Shown here: positions 1 through 10,680 of the stretch, one piece after another | How positions within the stretch are numbered: the first letter of the stretch is position 1 | Layout: each line of letters begins with the position of its first letter | NCBI RefSeq assembly: GCF_033807715.1 | Contig: NC_084599.1 | Location: 31,580,125-31,644,124, forward strand | Reading direction: 5' to 3' | Source: Cololabis saira | Lineage: Eukaryota > Chordata > Actinopteri > Beloniformes > Belonidae | DNA: 64,000 nucleotides | Program-made: the position numbers and the translations under genes | Notes under the pieces: generated by a model | The model's database searches: none | What the model was told of the DNA's origin: nothing | What the model saw: only the letters and a program-made list of their open reading frames with translations

Positions 1-1438
1 ATGAACAAATGTGAAGTGCATCCTTGCTGGGATGTAAAACGGCTCTGTCATACTAAGTTCACACATTTAGTCCGCACAGTCAAGCACATTCAAAAATCAG
101 GGCGTTTGAAGCAAAGCAAAAGTGTTTTACTTAAACTATAAAAGGGTTACGTAGCCCTGTATAAAAAACAAGTGGCTTTATCTGAGCATACTGTATTCTG
201 TACTACATATAAGAATATAGTAACAAACTCAATACAGACTACCTATTGTAATTAAATCCAGTGGGCTTCACATGAATCTTACGGGATGATTAATGATGCA
301 GAACAGAAGCAAAGGTTCTGTTGGACATCTGTTTCAGTTTTTTGAATTTTTATAAAAGCTTATATTTTGATTTGTGATTAATGATGCAGAACAGAAGAAA
401 AGGTTCTGTTGGACATATGTTTCAGTTTTTTTGTGTTTTTACTCTGACCATGTGAGAAGGTTTGGTGGGAAATTTTTCGTGAAATTGCTTGCAACTCTGA
501 AATAAGACATGGAGCCAAAGTCACACTATTTACAAGAGGTACAAGACAACAACACTGAAAACCACTGGCCTAATGTTTTGCAATATATTATTATTTTTTA
601 TTTGAAAGTATATACAGCACTCGGAGCAAGGCAGGGGAATAAGGAGATACAAGTACAAATGTGAATCTTCGTGAATATAGATGTACTGTATGTATCTCCA
701 TGAATATTAAACACAAGCCTCTGTTTTGGTGCTGCAGGTCACCATGTAAAGTAAGAAAAATGACTGTATCATAGGTGCAGATCTTTTAAAGTAATAATAA
801 TCAAAACATTAAGGAAGTTCTTAGCTTAAAAGTCCCAGAATATGCTTTTCCTGATATTTAAAGCTTTAACAGACTGTCTAGATTTTATTTAAAAAGGTAC
901 ACGATTGATTTAGCAGTAGGATTCTTTAGAGCTTTTGCAATTTTTTATTTTTCCTGAATGATTTTCTGTCCACATGAGCAGAATTTGCATATGATTGATC
1001 CTCTAAACCCCAAGCTCAGCCCCAAAAAAACAATCCCCCAGTTGTCTCTGTCACTGTGACACATGACTGGGAATAACATCAATATGAATAGGGGTCAGAA
1101 TTACGAAATATGGGACGTTTAAATGTAGATGTGAGGCCAAAAAATGCTTTTTTGTCCCTATATTGAAATTCTGAGCACAGTGAACAGATACAGTTGAACT
1201 GAATCAACTATGCAAGCTTTTCATTTTTGCAGATAGAACCAAACTTTCTTACCACGATACATGGTGTTGGCTAATCTGCTTGGTAAATTCCCATCCCTTC
1301 GTAAATATTTAGTTTTTATTCTGAAGTGAATAAGTAAGCGCGGTCTAACAGATATTGACCGTGTTTATGCAGATACATTCTGAATAGATGTGTTGTCTTA
1401 GCCCAGACTGCAAACTTTGTCTTTCTCTTTCGTTTCAG
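1..1438 (+). other. gpc5: gpc5 upstream intron (partial), no gene seen
   Basis: AT-rich sequence before the first visible glypican exon. It ends in the acceptor TTTCGTTTCAG at 1428-1438. A short motif, 'TTAATGATGCAGAACAGAAG', appears twice, near 288-307 and 378-397, as a local duplication of about 50 bp. I see no coding exon, RNA gene or complete transposon. The exon(s) for the signal peptide and N-terminus of the glypican should lie upstream of base 1. Confidence 0.6.
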
Positions 1439-1986
1439 AGACCTTCGAGTCACTTGTTTTCTTCACATCTAACTTGACCAGCACCCTATTTGACAGCGCT
1501 TACGCCGCCCTCGCATCCGACTGTCGCCCCCTTGTGTTTCAGCTGTTCAGCGACATCAAGCGGCACCTTTCTGGAGACCCCGATACCTCTCTGGATCTCG
1601 CCGTGCGACGATTCTGCGATGATCTCTTCCCACTAGTCTACCGCCGTCTGCTCAATCCCGGGATCAGCCACATGTCAACCCAGTCCAAATCCGTTCATTC
1701 CACCAATCACGATGATTGTCTGCGGATGACGCGGCAGGATGTCGTCCCGTTCGGACCCCATCCTCGCCTCCTCGTCAGCAGCCTGTCTCGCGCACTCAGG
1801 CCTGGTCGAGCGCTGAGCCGGCTACTGCGACTGGCCGGAGACGTCGTGAATGCGACAGAGAAGATGACGTTGTCCCGAGAGTGCGGGCGGGGTTTGGTGA
1901 AGATGCAGTACTGTTCCCACTGCAGAGGACTAACACTGATACGGCCCTGCACCGGACTGTGTGTCAACATTATGAGAGGATGTCTG
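1439..1986 (+). CDS. gpc5: glypican-5-like, large cysteine-rich core exon
   Basis: This internal exon encodes 182 complete codons plus two bases that finish a codon begun upstream. It runs from an AG acceptor at 1437-1438 to a GTAAGT donor at 1987 and ends in phase 0. The peptide begins TFESLVFFTSNLTSTLFDSA and carries CDDLFPLVYRRLLNPG, MQYCSHCRGL and ends CVNIMRGCL, which are hallmarks of the folded glypican N-domain with its conserved disulfides. NLTS and NATE are possible N-glycosylation sites. Glypicans are GPI-anchored heparan sulfate proteoglycans at the cell surface that modulate Hedgehog, Wnt and FGF signalling (family knowledge). Assignment to the GPC3/GPC5 branch rests mainly on the downstream exons. 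The open frame runs past the donor, so the splice end is chosen from the donor and from homology. Confidence 0.93.
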
Positions 1987-3708
1987 GTAAGTCTTTGTAT
2001 CTGTGTGTGAATGTTTGCTTTAGTATAATGTTCTATCGCCACCGATACATGTCATCACGGGACTGTGCTTGCATGGGATGCCATGAAGATATGTGCTTGT
2101 CTGTCATTACATTATTAAAAACAAAAATAGTTGGATAGAACATTAAAAATAAATAAAATCTCATGAAAAACTAGTAAAAACAATTTTCTTGGTTATATAC
2201 AGAAGTTGGCGAATAGTTGGAGTTTTTTTTATCATACAAATTAAAAAAAAAGTGGAATGATCTAGTATAACTTTGCAAAATAAAATACCCACCGCTTTCT
2301 ACGATCAATAATTTACACGTTTGTTTTTTGAAAAATTGTAATTAGAACAAAGAACGTAAAACTGTAACATTTTCTGCCACTATGTAGAATCTTTACTATT
2401 TTGTTTTTGTTTTTTTTATTTGCATACGATCTAACTACATAGATGGACTCAAATGGTTTGAATGGATCTCCAGATTGTTAACCTTGATCAGCTGTAGCTT
2501 ATAACCAGCAAATTCGTAGCTTTTAATTTTCACAGAACAAACAATTTAGTAGACAAAAATCAAACTGAGATGTGTGTGCTTCTGTGTGTGTTTATAAACA
2601 TAAAGACCTCATGGATATAACTATAACTGCCACATCAGACTGTGGTCGTGAAGATGTTTCACCTTCTGTCCTGAAGGCTCCATTAGTTCGAAGTTGACGA
2701 ATCCTCCACAGCAGAGGGTGAAACGTCTTTAAAAACAAAAGAAAAGGATGTCCAGTTTCCTTGTTTTTAAGCCTTTGAAAGTTATGCTGATGAAGATTCT
2801 CCGTCATTTGTGTCTTGGTATCTTAGCAAATAGGTAAGGGCCTCCCATTCAGTATGTACTGTAGTGATTAATATGTTTCAATTGAGAAAAGTTGAGTGTT
2901 TAGCATGTTGTCACTGGTAACGTTAATAACAACACTGGTCGTATGATGTATCAATAAAACAAATAAGCACAACAATGAACCACAGCACTCATTCAGAAAG
3001 GAGCTGCCGATCTGTTCCACCGGTCATCGTCGGAGGAAAAGCACCAGGTGGATTCTATCCCAGCCTCTCTTGTTGCAGAGGCAGGATAGTAGGTCGAGAG
3101 GGCTGGACTTATTTCAATATGCACAGTTCCATATGGGGCAAGAGTCGGTGGGCAAGGCCTGCAGCTCCGTGAGCAGTTTGGACATAGAGTCGGGGAAGGA
3201 AAGAGACGAGTTACAGAAGCAGAAAGCTGGTTGGGATTGAAAAAGATTGGATTGAAAAAGAGCCTACTTCATGTATTCTTGTTTAGGACAAATTAGTGAA
3301 TTCTGGTGAGTTCTTTTTTGATAGTATTTACAGGGCTGTCTAAATGGTCACATTTTCACACTGGCAAATAAAGAGGTTTTTTCTGTCTGGGAACAGTATT
3401 TGTTCATGCATCTAGCAAAAAGAAATAAAAAATAGGAATAGGAAATAGATTATCTTTGGGGAAAAAAATGTGGTCGGGGAATAAACTGTGGTCAAAGATC
3501 ACTTATACCGAGGATAAGTTAGATAAGACTTAATGCAGTGGTGCATCTTTCCCATCATCAACAAAAAAAATGATGGCAAAATGTGATCAAATGTCAATAT
3601 CAAATATCCGTATGTGTGATTGTGGGGAAATGTTTCTGCCCTACTGGATCTAATCTGTCTGTCATCTTATATACCCCCTATGCTGCATCTTCATCTCTCT
3701 ACTTCTAG
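1987..3708 (+). other. gpc5: gpc5 intron, nothing else supported
   Basis: Intron of 1722 bp with donor GTAAGT and acceptor CTTCTAG. It is AT-rich with short homopolymer runs. Several small frames near 2592-3172 have no recognisable domain or splice context. I see no RNA gene and no clear terminal-repeat element. Confidence 0.75.
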
Positions 3709-3891
3709 GTCGGCGTATCTGAGCTGGGAGTCCCATGGGGAAGTTCAGTGGTGTTGCTCCAACGGTTAGCTGCTACTTTAGCCACCAGCAGCAACCAGAA
3801 CAGCATGGAGTTAGCTCTTTTAGCCGTCCGAAACCACGTGAACGATGCCATACTGCACGCACAGCTGCATGGGCCGCGCATCACTGCCACG
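3709..3891 (+). CDS. gpc5: glypican-5-like, helical core exon
   Basis: This exon of 183 bp (61 codons, phase 0 to phase 0) lies between the acceptor CTTCTAG at 3702-3708 and a GTGAGC donor at 3892. The translation begins VGVSELGVPWGSSV and ends in LAVRNHVNDAILHAQLHGPR followed by ITAT. The NDAILHAQLHG part matches the glypican-5 segment with NDAVLQAHLNG, a helix preceding the next conserved cysteine. The first 20 or so residues are less like the family: the usual aromatic-rich stretch after the 'GCL' of the previous exon is hard to see. The reading frame joins directly to the exons on both sides. An overlapping frame that starts at 3735 is a shadow in another phase. Confidence 0.85.
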
Positions 3892-4972
3892 GTGAGCAAA
3901 ATGCGACCATTGAACGGGTGATTGCTTTCAATCAACTATGTAATTACTTCGAGATTGAAAACCCTTTATAATCGTATCTATACAACTAATTCAATTAAAC
4001 AAACAAAAATGTATGAGAAACACAGAACATCTCCACTAATTTCCCTCAAAATAAAGTCATTTCAATTTTTTATTAAGACTGTGTGAAACGCTGTGGGTTT
4101 CTTTAAGCCTGGTGGTGGGATGTTGATACAAAATCCTTGCACCTAGATGGGCTAAAAACAGCCTCATTCTCCAGAGAATCTGGGGTTCCCCCGAGTCTGT
4201 GTGTGTCCGCACAAACGTGTATGTGAGCGTGAATACAGATCCAGTGCCAGACAAAGAGCGAGGTTGGCGGGACAACCAATACCCAGAATACAGCTTGGTT
4301 CAGAGTGATGAGAAAGTTTCCGTGGCTAATCTGTGGACAAACAGATGGCACACATACGCATGCATGCACACACCGTTGGAGGAAGAGATAGAGTCGCCGT
4401 CCAACTTTGAGGGAACATTGTGGACTGAGTGGAGTAGATTCCTGAGAGGTAAACAAACAATCATAAGCATAACTGCACTGCTAATTATGGCTTATAAGAA
4501 CATATTTTATGCTGCATTTTAAACATTAGAAACATCAAACAGGCTTACATTTAATTTCAACAGTTGTGTGAACGATGTATGCGAGGTCTAAAGTGAAAAG
4601 ATGATTATAACATCCGCGTGATGGCTGCGGTGATACCTGCTTGTTGCTCTTGAGAACTACCAAAAACAAACAGACTATCTGCCTGATGGATAGTGTAACT
4701 GTTTACTGTTCTCATAATGGGAAAAAGAAATGACAGTTAGAATAAAGTGTGGAAGCCAAGTTGACATCTGGAAAACCCAGAAACATTTTTGACAAAATTG
4801 CTCATGTGCATTAAAACTCCTGAGACTTTTAATGCAGTGCTTTGTTTACAAATCTGCTCAAATGAACAGATTGGGGACACAGAACATGAACAATCAGTCA
4901 TTTACTCGAGGTTATCCGACATTTCATGAAGTGTACATTTAAATTCACCAGAACAACTGTTTTGTCTCACAG
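3892..4972 (+). other. gpc5: gpc5 intron, nothing else supported
   Basis: Intron of 1081 bp with donor GTGAGC and acceptor TTTTGTCTCACAG. Overlapping frames on both strands at 4057-4522 (up to 117 codons) show no known domain and mirror each other, so I treat them as chance. Confidence 0.7.
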
Positions 4973-5133
4973 GTGGAGAAGGTGTGCGGTCCGCAGGCCC
5001 CTGGTCCCATAACTACGAGTGAACGGTCCTCCCACTGGCATATGTCCACTCATGCGACTTCACCCGCCTCCAAGAGGTCGACTGTGACGTCCCCTCCTCT
5101 GCTTCATCGGAATTTGCAGTTGCAACCTCGGAA
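4973..5133 (+). CDS. gpc5: glypican-5-like, exon with VEKVCG motif
   Basis: This exon of 161 bp starts after CAG at 4970-4972 in phase 0 and reads VEKVCGPQAPGPITTSERSS, then a Ser/Thr-rich stretch and NLQLQPR. The opening closely resembles the mammalian GPC5 segment VEKICGRPV and is one of the best reasons for calling this glypican-5 rather than GPC3 or GPC1/2/4/6. No consensus donor is obvious. GTTAGT at 5134 leaves two bases over, which matches the phase required by the next exon, so the exon end is set there. The frame reaches a stop soon after (TGA near 5150), so the donor must lie before it. Confidence 0.82.
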
Positions 5134-5768
5134 GTTAGTTATATACACCTGATAATAGTCCTCAAACCTTTTCACAGCTGGTAACATTTGTGGCGGGTTA
5201 TTAAAGATGTTATAAAAGTGTATTTTTTTTATATCACTAGGCAACTAACAACAATTTTAATAGTCAATTGATATATTGATTATTGAAACAGTTAATCAAC
5301 TAATCGGACTATGAATTGTGCAACAACGTAACCATGTTATTTAGCTGCAGGGGAAATAGAGCTTTGCACCGGTATAAAGTACGACCACAGACAATCACAG
5401 CGTTTCACACACATATTTACAGTCTATGGTATATGGACGCTGAGTGACCAGCTTTGAGTATTGAGAGTTATGAAGAGTTTTATCGAGTATTGGAGAGCAC
5501 TTTCTGAGTTATTTGGGCCTTAGTCTCAGACTTTTACAATTTTCTCTGCTCTCTTTATCACTCTGGGTGCAGTTCTGCCCCGATGTGCTCACATTACGTG
5601 CGCTCACAGGTGAGTCACTCCAGAGGATAGAGAGCATGTCGGAAACAAGTAAAAATGAAACAGAGACAAAAATATCTGTTTTTAAAACTTTTTAAAGCTG
5701 TTGTATCGACTAATGTTATTTAAAAAAGCATATTTCACCATTTATTTGAAACGTGTGTTTGTCCACAG
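5134..5768 (+). other. gpc5: gpc5 intron, nothing else supported
   Basis: Intron of 635 bp, AT-rich, with the inferred donor GTTAGT and acceptor TTTGTCCACAG. A segment near 5258-5310 with alternating TTGAT/ATCAA words resembles the ends of degraded hAT-type elements, but I cannot define a boundary. Confidence 0.65.
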
Positions 5769-5828
5769 GTCATTCCCTCTTAAAGGCTCCAAAGGAGACA
5801 AGAGTCGAAGCCTGAAAAAACTGTCAAG
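5769..5828 (+). CDS. gpc5: glypican-5-like, 60-bp basic exon
   Basis: This small exon starts one base into a codon and ends two bases into another, between CACAG at 5764-5768 and a GTGAAT donor at 5829. With its flanks it encodes SFPLKGSKGDKSRSLKKLSR, strongly basic. It occupies the place of the variable linker that precedes the RREFINSL-like helix of GPC5. Phases match on both sides: the previous exon leaves two bases and the next begins with one, giving an uninterrupted KKLSREFEGSIQRY. Identity rests on phase continuity and position more than on residue conservation. It is too short to appear as an open frame of its own. Confidence 0.72.
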
Positions 5829-6289
5829 GTGAATTTTCTTTTTTTCCCCAAAAGTTATTTTTTGATGATACACAGATGTATGTAACGAAACATATAATGA
5901 ATCTAAAAAAAGAAAAGGAAAAAAAAAAAAGGTTTTCATTATGCCTGTCAATAAATACCCTGATTTTAGTCGTTTCATCAAGACCATTTTAGCGTTGTGC
6001 AGTCACCTTCGTAATGAATAACAGAGCAGAGTGACCCCTGACAACATCAAAGCTCAACCAGATGGTGATGCTAATGTAGTTGCCCGCAAGGATTTGGAAA
6101 ATAGGATTTATAGATCCATAAATCATAATATGTTATTTATGGCTCTATGATGCGCTTACACAATTGCCCTTTGTATGAGACCTACATAGTTGTTTATACA
6201 TGTCCTTTGTTGTTTGTGTCGCTCAATAATTCCACCACTGATACGATGGTGGTGCAGGTTCTCTTCTATAGTACTGCTGCTTTAAGTGC

Positions 6290-7961
6290 TATTTACGCGT
6301 TAACTTAACGTCCTCTTAACGCCGACAATTTTTTTAACGCGTGATTAACGTGCAGGATTAAAAAAAAACAACAAAAAAAACGCATTATATGAGTTCTGGC
6401 CGTCGACGGCACCCGTAGCCTGAGGAAAAGTATGGTGAACTGAAAGATGGAGAATGAAAAGGGACTTTTGAACGGCTAGTTCACTTTCAAAAAGATGCCC
6501 AGATGGTTCGCTGGACTAAAGTTATTTGCATGTAGTGTCGATTTGAAATGAATTACGATCGAAGTACGTCGAGTCTCACTCATCCAAACACGACTGATGC
6601 AGAGAGCGCAGTGCAGCGCAGCCGTCCCCCCACCCCCCCCGTCCCCCGCCCGTCAAAAGCAGACAACGCTGATAGATGTGAGGGAAGGAGGCTGGTTCCT
6701 CACCTGAATACATTAGATGAGCAAAGAGAGATCTGTTACAAAGAATCTGAAGTATTAGCTTATTATAGGCTAACTGCACTTTATAGGTTGAGTTACACTC
6801 CCTGCTGTTACATGTGCACTTTATTTGTTTGTGATTTTTTTTTGTATCCCCCTGTTTTGATCCCACTTAGAAGGGGATATTTTTTTAGCCTTTTATTTTC
6901 CTCCATATGAGGTTAGACATAATTACACGGAAAATTTAACTGACCAATGCACTTCTTGTACAATGTTTGTGATGCATATGGTTAGTTGTTTTACATTGAG
7001 CTGCTTAAAAAAACAAGGAATCTTAAGTTAGTCTTTACAAGTGTAAAGTTGGGGACTACATCGTGTTTGTATTTATGAAGTAGGGCTGGGCGATATATCG
7101 AGATTTTAATATATATCGATATATTTTCAAACACGATATGGTACGAGACAATATCGTTTATATCGATTTACATTTTTTTTTTTTTTTTTTTTTTTTTTAA
7201 TGATTTTGATATAGCTTATTTTGTGACAAATTGACTTGAATGTTTTATTTGAGATTTGCACAAATGTTTTGTTATTTGCACAACTGGCAACCTCAGTGGA
7301 AAAGTCTGCCTGTTACTGTCTACATTGTATTAATTGCACAGTCTATTTTAATTTAATTGTTATGCAGGAAAGGGATATTTGTTTTATTTTATTCAAGAAG
7401 CATTTTTATTCTATATATGCAGGCAGTTTATTTTTATTTAATTTGTTTTATACATTTTGATATTGTGCAGACCTCTGTTAATAAATGTACCTGTGTGACA
7501 TTTGGCACGAGGCTTTGTATTAAAACTGACTGTTTTTGTAAGGGTTTGCCTCAGAAAAAAATGAAGCTAACAGATATGCTATGCTATAATGCTTTGGGGG
7601 AAACCCCAATTAAGGCACAGAAAAAATATCGAGATATATATCGAGTATCGCCATTTAGCTAGAAAATATCGAGATATGACTTTTGGTCCATATCGCCCAG
7701 CCCTATTATGAAGGAATGTTACATTCAGGTCAAAAGCTTTTTTTGTGGAAAGCTGAATAAACATTGACATAAAGCAAGCATATTTTCCCTTTCTCATGTT
7801 GTTAACAGTATTAAAAACATAAAAAAGATACCTTAAGGTAATTTAGAACAGCAAAAAAATGTGTGAATAAATGTGCGATTAAAATGCGATTAATCGTGAG
7901 TTAACTAAGGACAACATGCGATTGATCGCGATTAAAAAAATTTATCGTTTGACAGCCCTAA
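6290..7961 (+). mobile_element. degraded hAT transposon remnant with BED-finger-like piece
   Basis: The right end, ATCGCGATTAAAAAAATTTA then GACAGCCCTA (7927-7961), and AACGCG/TTAACG words near 6296-6350 resemble the ends of a common fish hAT family. Inside, a decayed frame around 6500-6740 reads KDAQMVRWTKVICM, a stop, then CRFEMNYDRSTSSLTHP. This looks like a BED zinc-finger from a hAT transposase, with one expected cysteine lost to a stop and no catalytic domain following. The left boundary is uncertain because no clean inverted repeat was found. The element is interrupted by a complete hAT MITE at 7081-7705, so it is the older of the two. Confidence 0.6.
7081..7705. mobile_element. hAT-type MITE, copy 1 (TAGGGCTGGGCGATAT ends)
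   Basis: A 625-bp element with terminal inverted repeats TAGGGCTGGGCGATAT at 7081 and ATATCGCCCAGCCCTA ending 7705. It is flanked by an exact 8-bp target duplication TTATGAAG at 7073-7080 and 7706-7713, the hallmark of hAT insertion. The interior is AT-rich with a poly-T run and no transposase. A second copy in reverse orientation lies at 55935-56538. Small frames inside (for example 7236-7460) are shared by both copies but resemble no protein. Confidence 0.9.
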
Positions 7962-7966
7962 TATAA

Positions 7967-7972
<6 letters not shown>

Positions 7973-7998
<26 letters not shown>

Positions 7999-8001
7999 AT
8001 T
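7973..8001. repeat. (TA)n microsatellite
   Basis: An uninterrupted TA dinucleotide run of about 14 units lies just right of the hAT remnant. Confidence 0.9.
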
Positions 8002-8225
8002 GGTGATAAAAAGAACATCTCATTGAATGAAAATCCTACTATCAGATTAATACAGAGAGCTCACACCTTTCAGAAACTCACTGGAGTCCGCTGGAAGGGA
8101 TTTCACGAGAAATTGGACACGACAAGTTTAAATTAAAACAAAATAAGGGCGTATGGTACAGTTCTCAAACTGTTACTAAAAGCAACCCGTGCATTCAGCT
8201 GTGAATCTCTCTCTGCCTTTTTCAG

Positions 8226-8348
8226 GGAGTTTGAGGGCTCTATCCAGCGGTACCAACGGTTTTTCTCCGAGCTGCCAGAGATGCTTTGTGAAAGCGAAAT
8301 GGAAGTTGAGCAGCACACATGCTGGAGTGGCCAAGATGTTGTGGAAAG
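8226..8348 (+). CDS. gpc5: glypican-5-like, CWSGQD exon
   Basis: This 123-bp exon lies between TTTTTCAG at 8218-8225 and a GTATGC donor at 8349. It starts one base into a codon and ends with two left over. The peptide is EFEGSIQRYQRFFSELPEML followed by CESEMEVEQHTCWSGQDVVE. It aligns with the glypican segment that has a helix RREFINSLRLYRSFY, then two cysteines around an acidic loop, and the signature CWNG(E/Q)D. Here the signature is CWSGQD, so the Asn is replaced by Ser and a possible glycosylation residue is lost. The tryptophan and both cysteines are kept. Confidence 0.93.
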
Positions 8349-10646
8349 GTATGCAATATAAAGAATGGAATGAATGAAATAAGATATATCATTTGCATAT
8401 TTTTGCAGCATTGACCCTGCAAAAACCAGGCATGTTGATCGGCAGTCGTGATGCAAGATTTAACTGTTACAAAGATCCAGACTAGATAAAGTCAGAGAGG
8501 GACATTTTCTCAGAGACAGTTCATTATCTTCAGTGTGTCTTTATACAGTACAAATATTCCACAAATTCTTCACTGAACTCCAGTTGAAGTAGAAATAGGG
8601 AAATAAAGGGAATGACAAAACATCAGTTACAGATGATTTGTGCTTCACATGCATCACCATGACCCTGAATAAGATTGAAGCAGGTATGTCAAATGGATGG
8701 ATGGATATTTGTCAGGTCTCATAAGATTCATGGGTGAATTTCAGGTTTCTACTGTCCCTTCGCTCAGAGAAAGAATACTAGACAAATGACTTGTATGCAG
8801 GAGTCTAGAAAAACCTGTGTCGTCTGCAATATTTAATGGAAGTTAAAAAAAAAGAAACAGGCAACCATCTTTGCCCTCCTCCCAGAGCCACTTTTCAGGA
8901 ATTGAAACATTCATCAGTATGTCCTTTTGAGATTCATTTCTAGGTCACAGGCAACAGGATCAAGGAGAGAGGAAATGACATGCAGAGACTAGGTGGTATC
9001 TAACCAGTCAGTCTGCAACCCCTGGCAAAGAATAAGTCATCACAACTATTTTAGGGTTTAGTTTATTCAGCTTTGCTGTTGAATGTAATGGATTTATAAA
9101 TCATATATAAATCCTCACAAATCGTAAAATTGCTATGATGTGCAAAGTTGGAATAGATATGTGAACTACATATGCACTGATGAGAATTTCCTGTTTACAA
9201 AAAAAAAAATCCATTAAGTGGCTAGAAAATATGACCGCACAACATTCAAGCCTCTCCCAACCTTCATCTGAGCTGTAGTGCACGAGCATGAGGAAGTTAC
9301 GTTACCACGGAAACCTGTGGCATTAGAGAACAGATACCTGGGTATTATAATAAGCAATAATAGAACAAATGGAGGTAAATACGTTTTATATGACTAAACT
9401 GTATCTACATAACATCACTTTTAATATATACTACTAAAGGATATCATACCAACACATATGACACATACCAACATATACAAGTAACATTCAAATAATGTTT
9501 GAATAAATCAATGCAAGCCAACAGAGCGTATTGGTATAATAAAACTAACCTTAGCCCTTGCTCTGACCGCAATCTTCGTCTTTTACAATGTGCAGGCATG
9601 ACTGTACACCTTACACTAAGACTGCTCCTAAACGCCCCAAAAATTAGTCAAGAGACAAGAAAAAAATCAATTATTACCATTCAAAAAGAAATAATGCTAG
9701 TTCCACATCCAAACTTTTCAAGTCCCGGATCTCCCTCCACCACTTCAGTATTCATCCCCGAGTTTCATGTCCGGCACAGTCAGTTTCTGTCTTTTTGTGT
9801 TGCTTATCTGCAACAGTCTTCTTCTGCTTACTTTGTTTACATGTGTAAGCATAAGTACCAAAGAAGAAATCGGCAACTTTTCCGAGATGCTATTTGATCT
9901 CCGTTTCAATAAACCTCTTACAACCGTTTCAGATCTAGTTTTCCTCAAGCGATGGCATGTGACGCATGAGGCACAGGGGAGGGGATGGGAAGGGGGATTG
10001 TCTGGAGTGTTTGTGGGACGTGATTGACATTTGGCAAACACGCCCCCTGGCTGTGATTGGAGGAGCTGCAACGGGGCAGGTGGAAACTTGTAAACTGCAT
10101 CGCCAGCTACAGGTGGTTCCAATGGAGCGGATTTGTTTCTCAGATTATCTAGTTGATGTAATATTATCAGAAAATCGTGGTAACTTCAGCGAATATGACA
10201 AAATAAACTTACCAACGGCAACTTTAAGTTCAGCATAATTTGAAGGTGGAGACAGTAGAGGGAAATACAGATGGGATTATTCTTTCCTGAGCGAGGCCTC
10301 ATAAACGGAGCCTCATAAATCTGAATGATGGACCTTTTCAGGCCCAGTTGTCTTCAGAGTTTTTGAGTGAGTTACAATAACTGGCAAAGATTCCATAGAT
10401 AAATAAAAAAGAATGATTAGTCTGTTTGGTTTTCAGATGCAAAAAAGAGATAAATGTCTGTATGGTTTTGTCGCTCCCAGTGGTTGTCATGGGGGGGTGG
10501 GGGTTGTAGGGGGGTTGACAGGGTTGTTAAGGTTAGAGAGTTCGTTTCCAGAGTCTTTCTCATGGTGATTACATTGGCAGCTTAAACTGGTAACAAGACA
10601 AATGAGAACACACACACACGGTCACACAATCCCACTCCAGTACTCT

Positions 10647-10680
<34 letters not shown>
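10647..10680. repeat. (CA)n microsatellite
   Basis: A CA dinucleotide run with a single CG variant. A shorter CA run lies at 10608-10618. The long Val/Cys frames read across it on the other strand are artefacts. Confidence 0.9.

Larger units (their letters stand above)
5829..8225 (+). other. gpc5: gpc5 intron with nested hAT elements
   Basis: Intron of 2397 bp. About 1.7 kb of it is the degraded hAT element plus a nested hAT MITE described separately. Outside them lie poly-A/T runs, a TA repeat at 7973-8001 and the acceptor CTTTTTCAG at 8217-8225. Confidence 0.8.

Noticed and set aside
1707..2138. Minus-strand and second + frame proteins at 1.7-2.1 kb
   Set aside because: They are shadows of the GC-rich glypican exon in other phases.
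9499..10238. Overlapping frames of 80-130 codons on both strands
   Set aside because: They are mirrored in other frames, have no domain or splice pattern, and probably lie in an old repeat.
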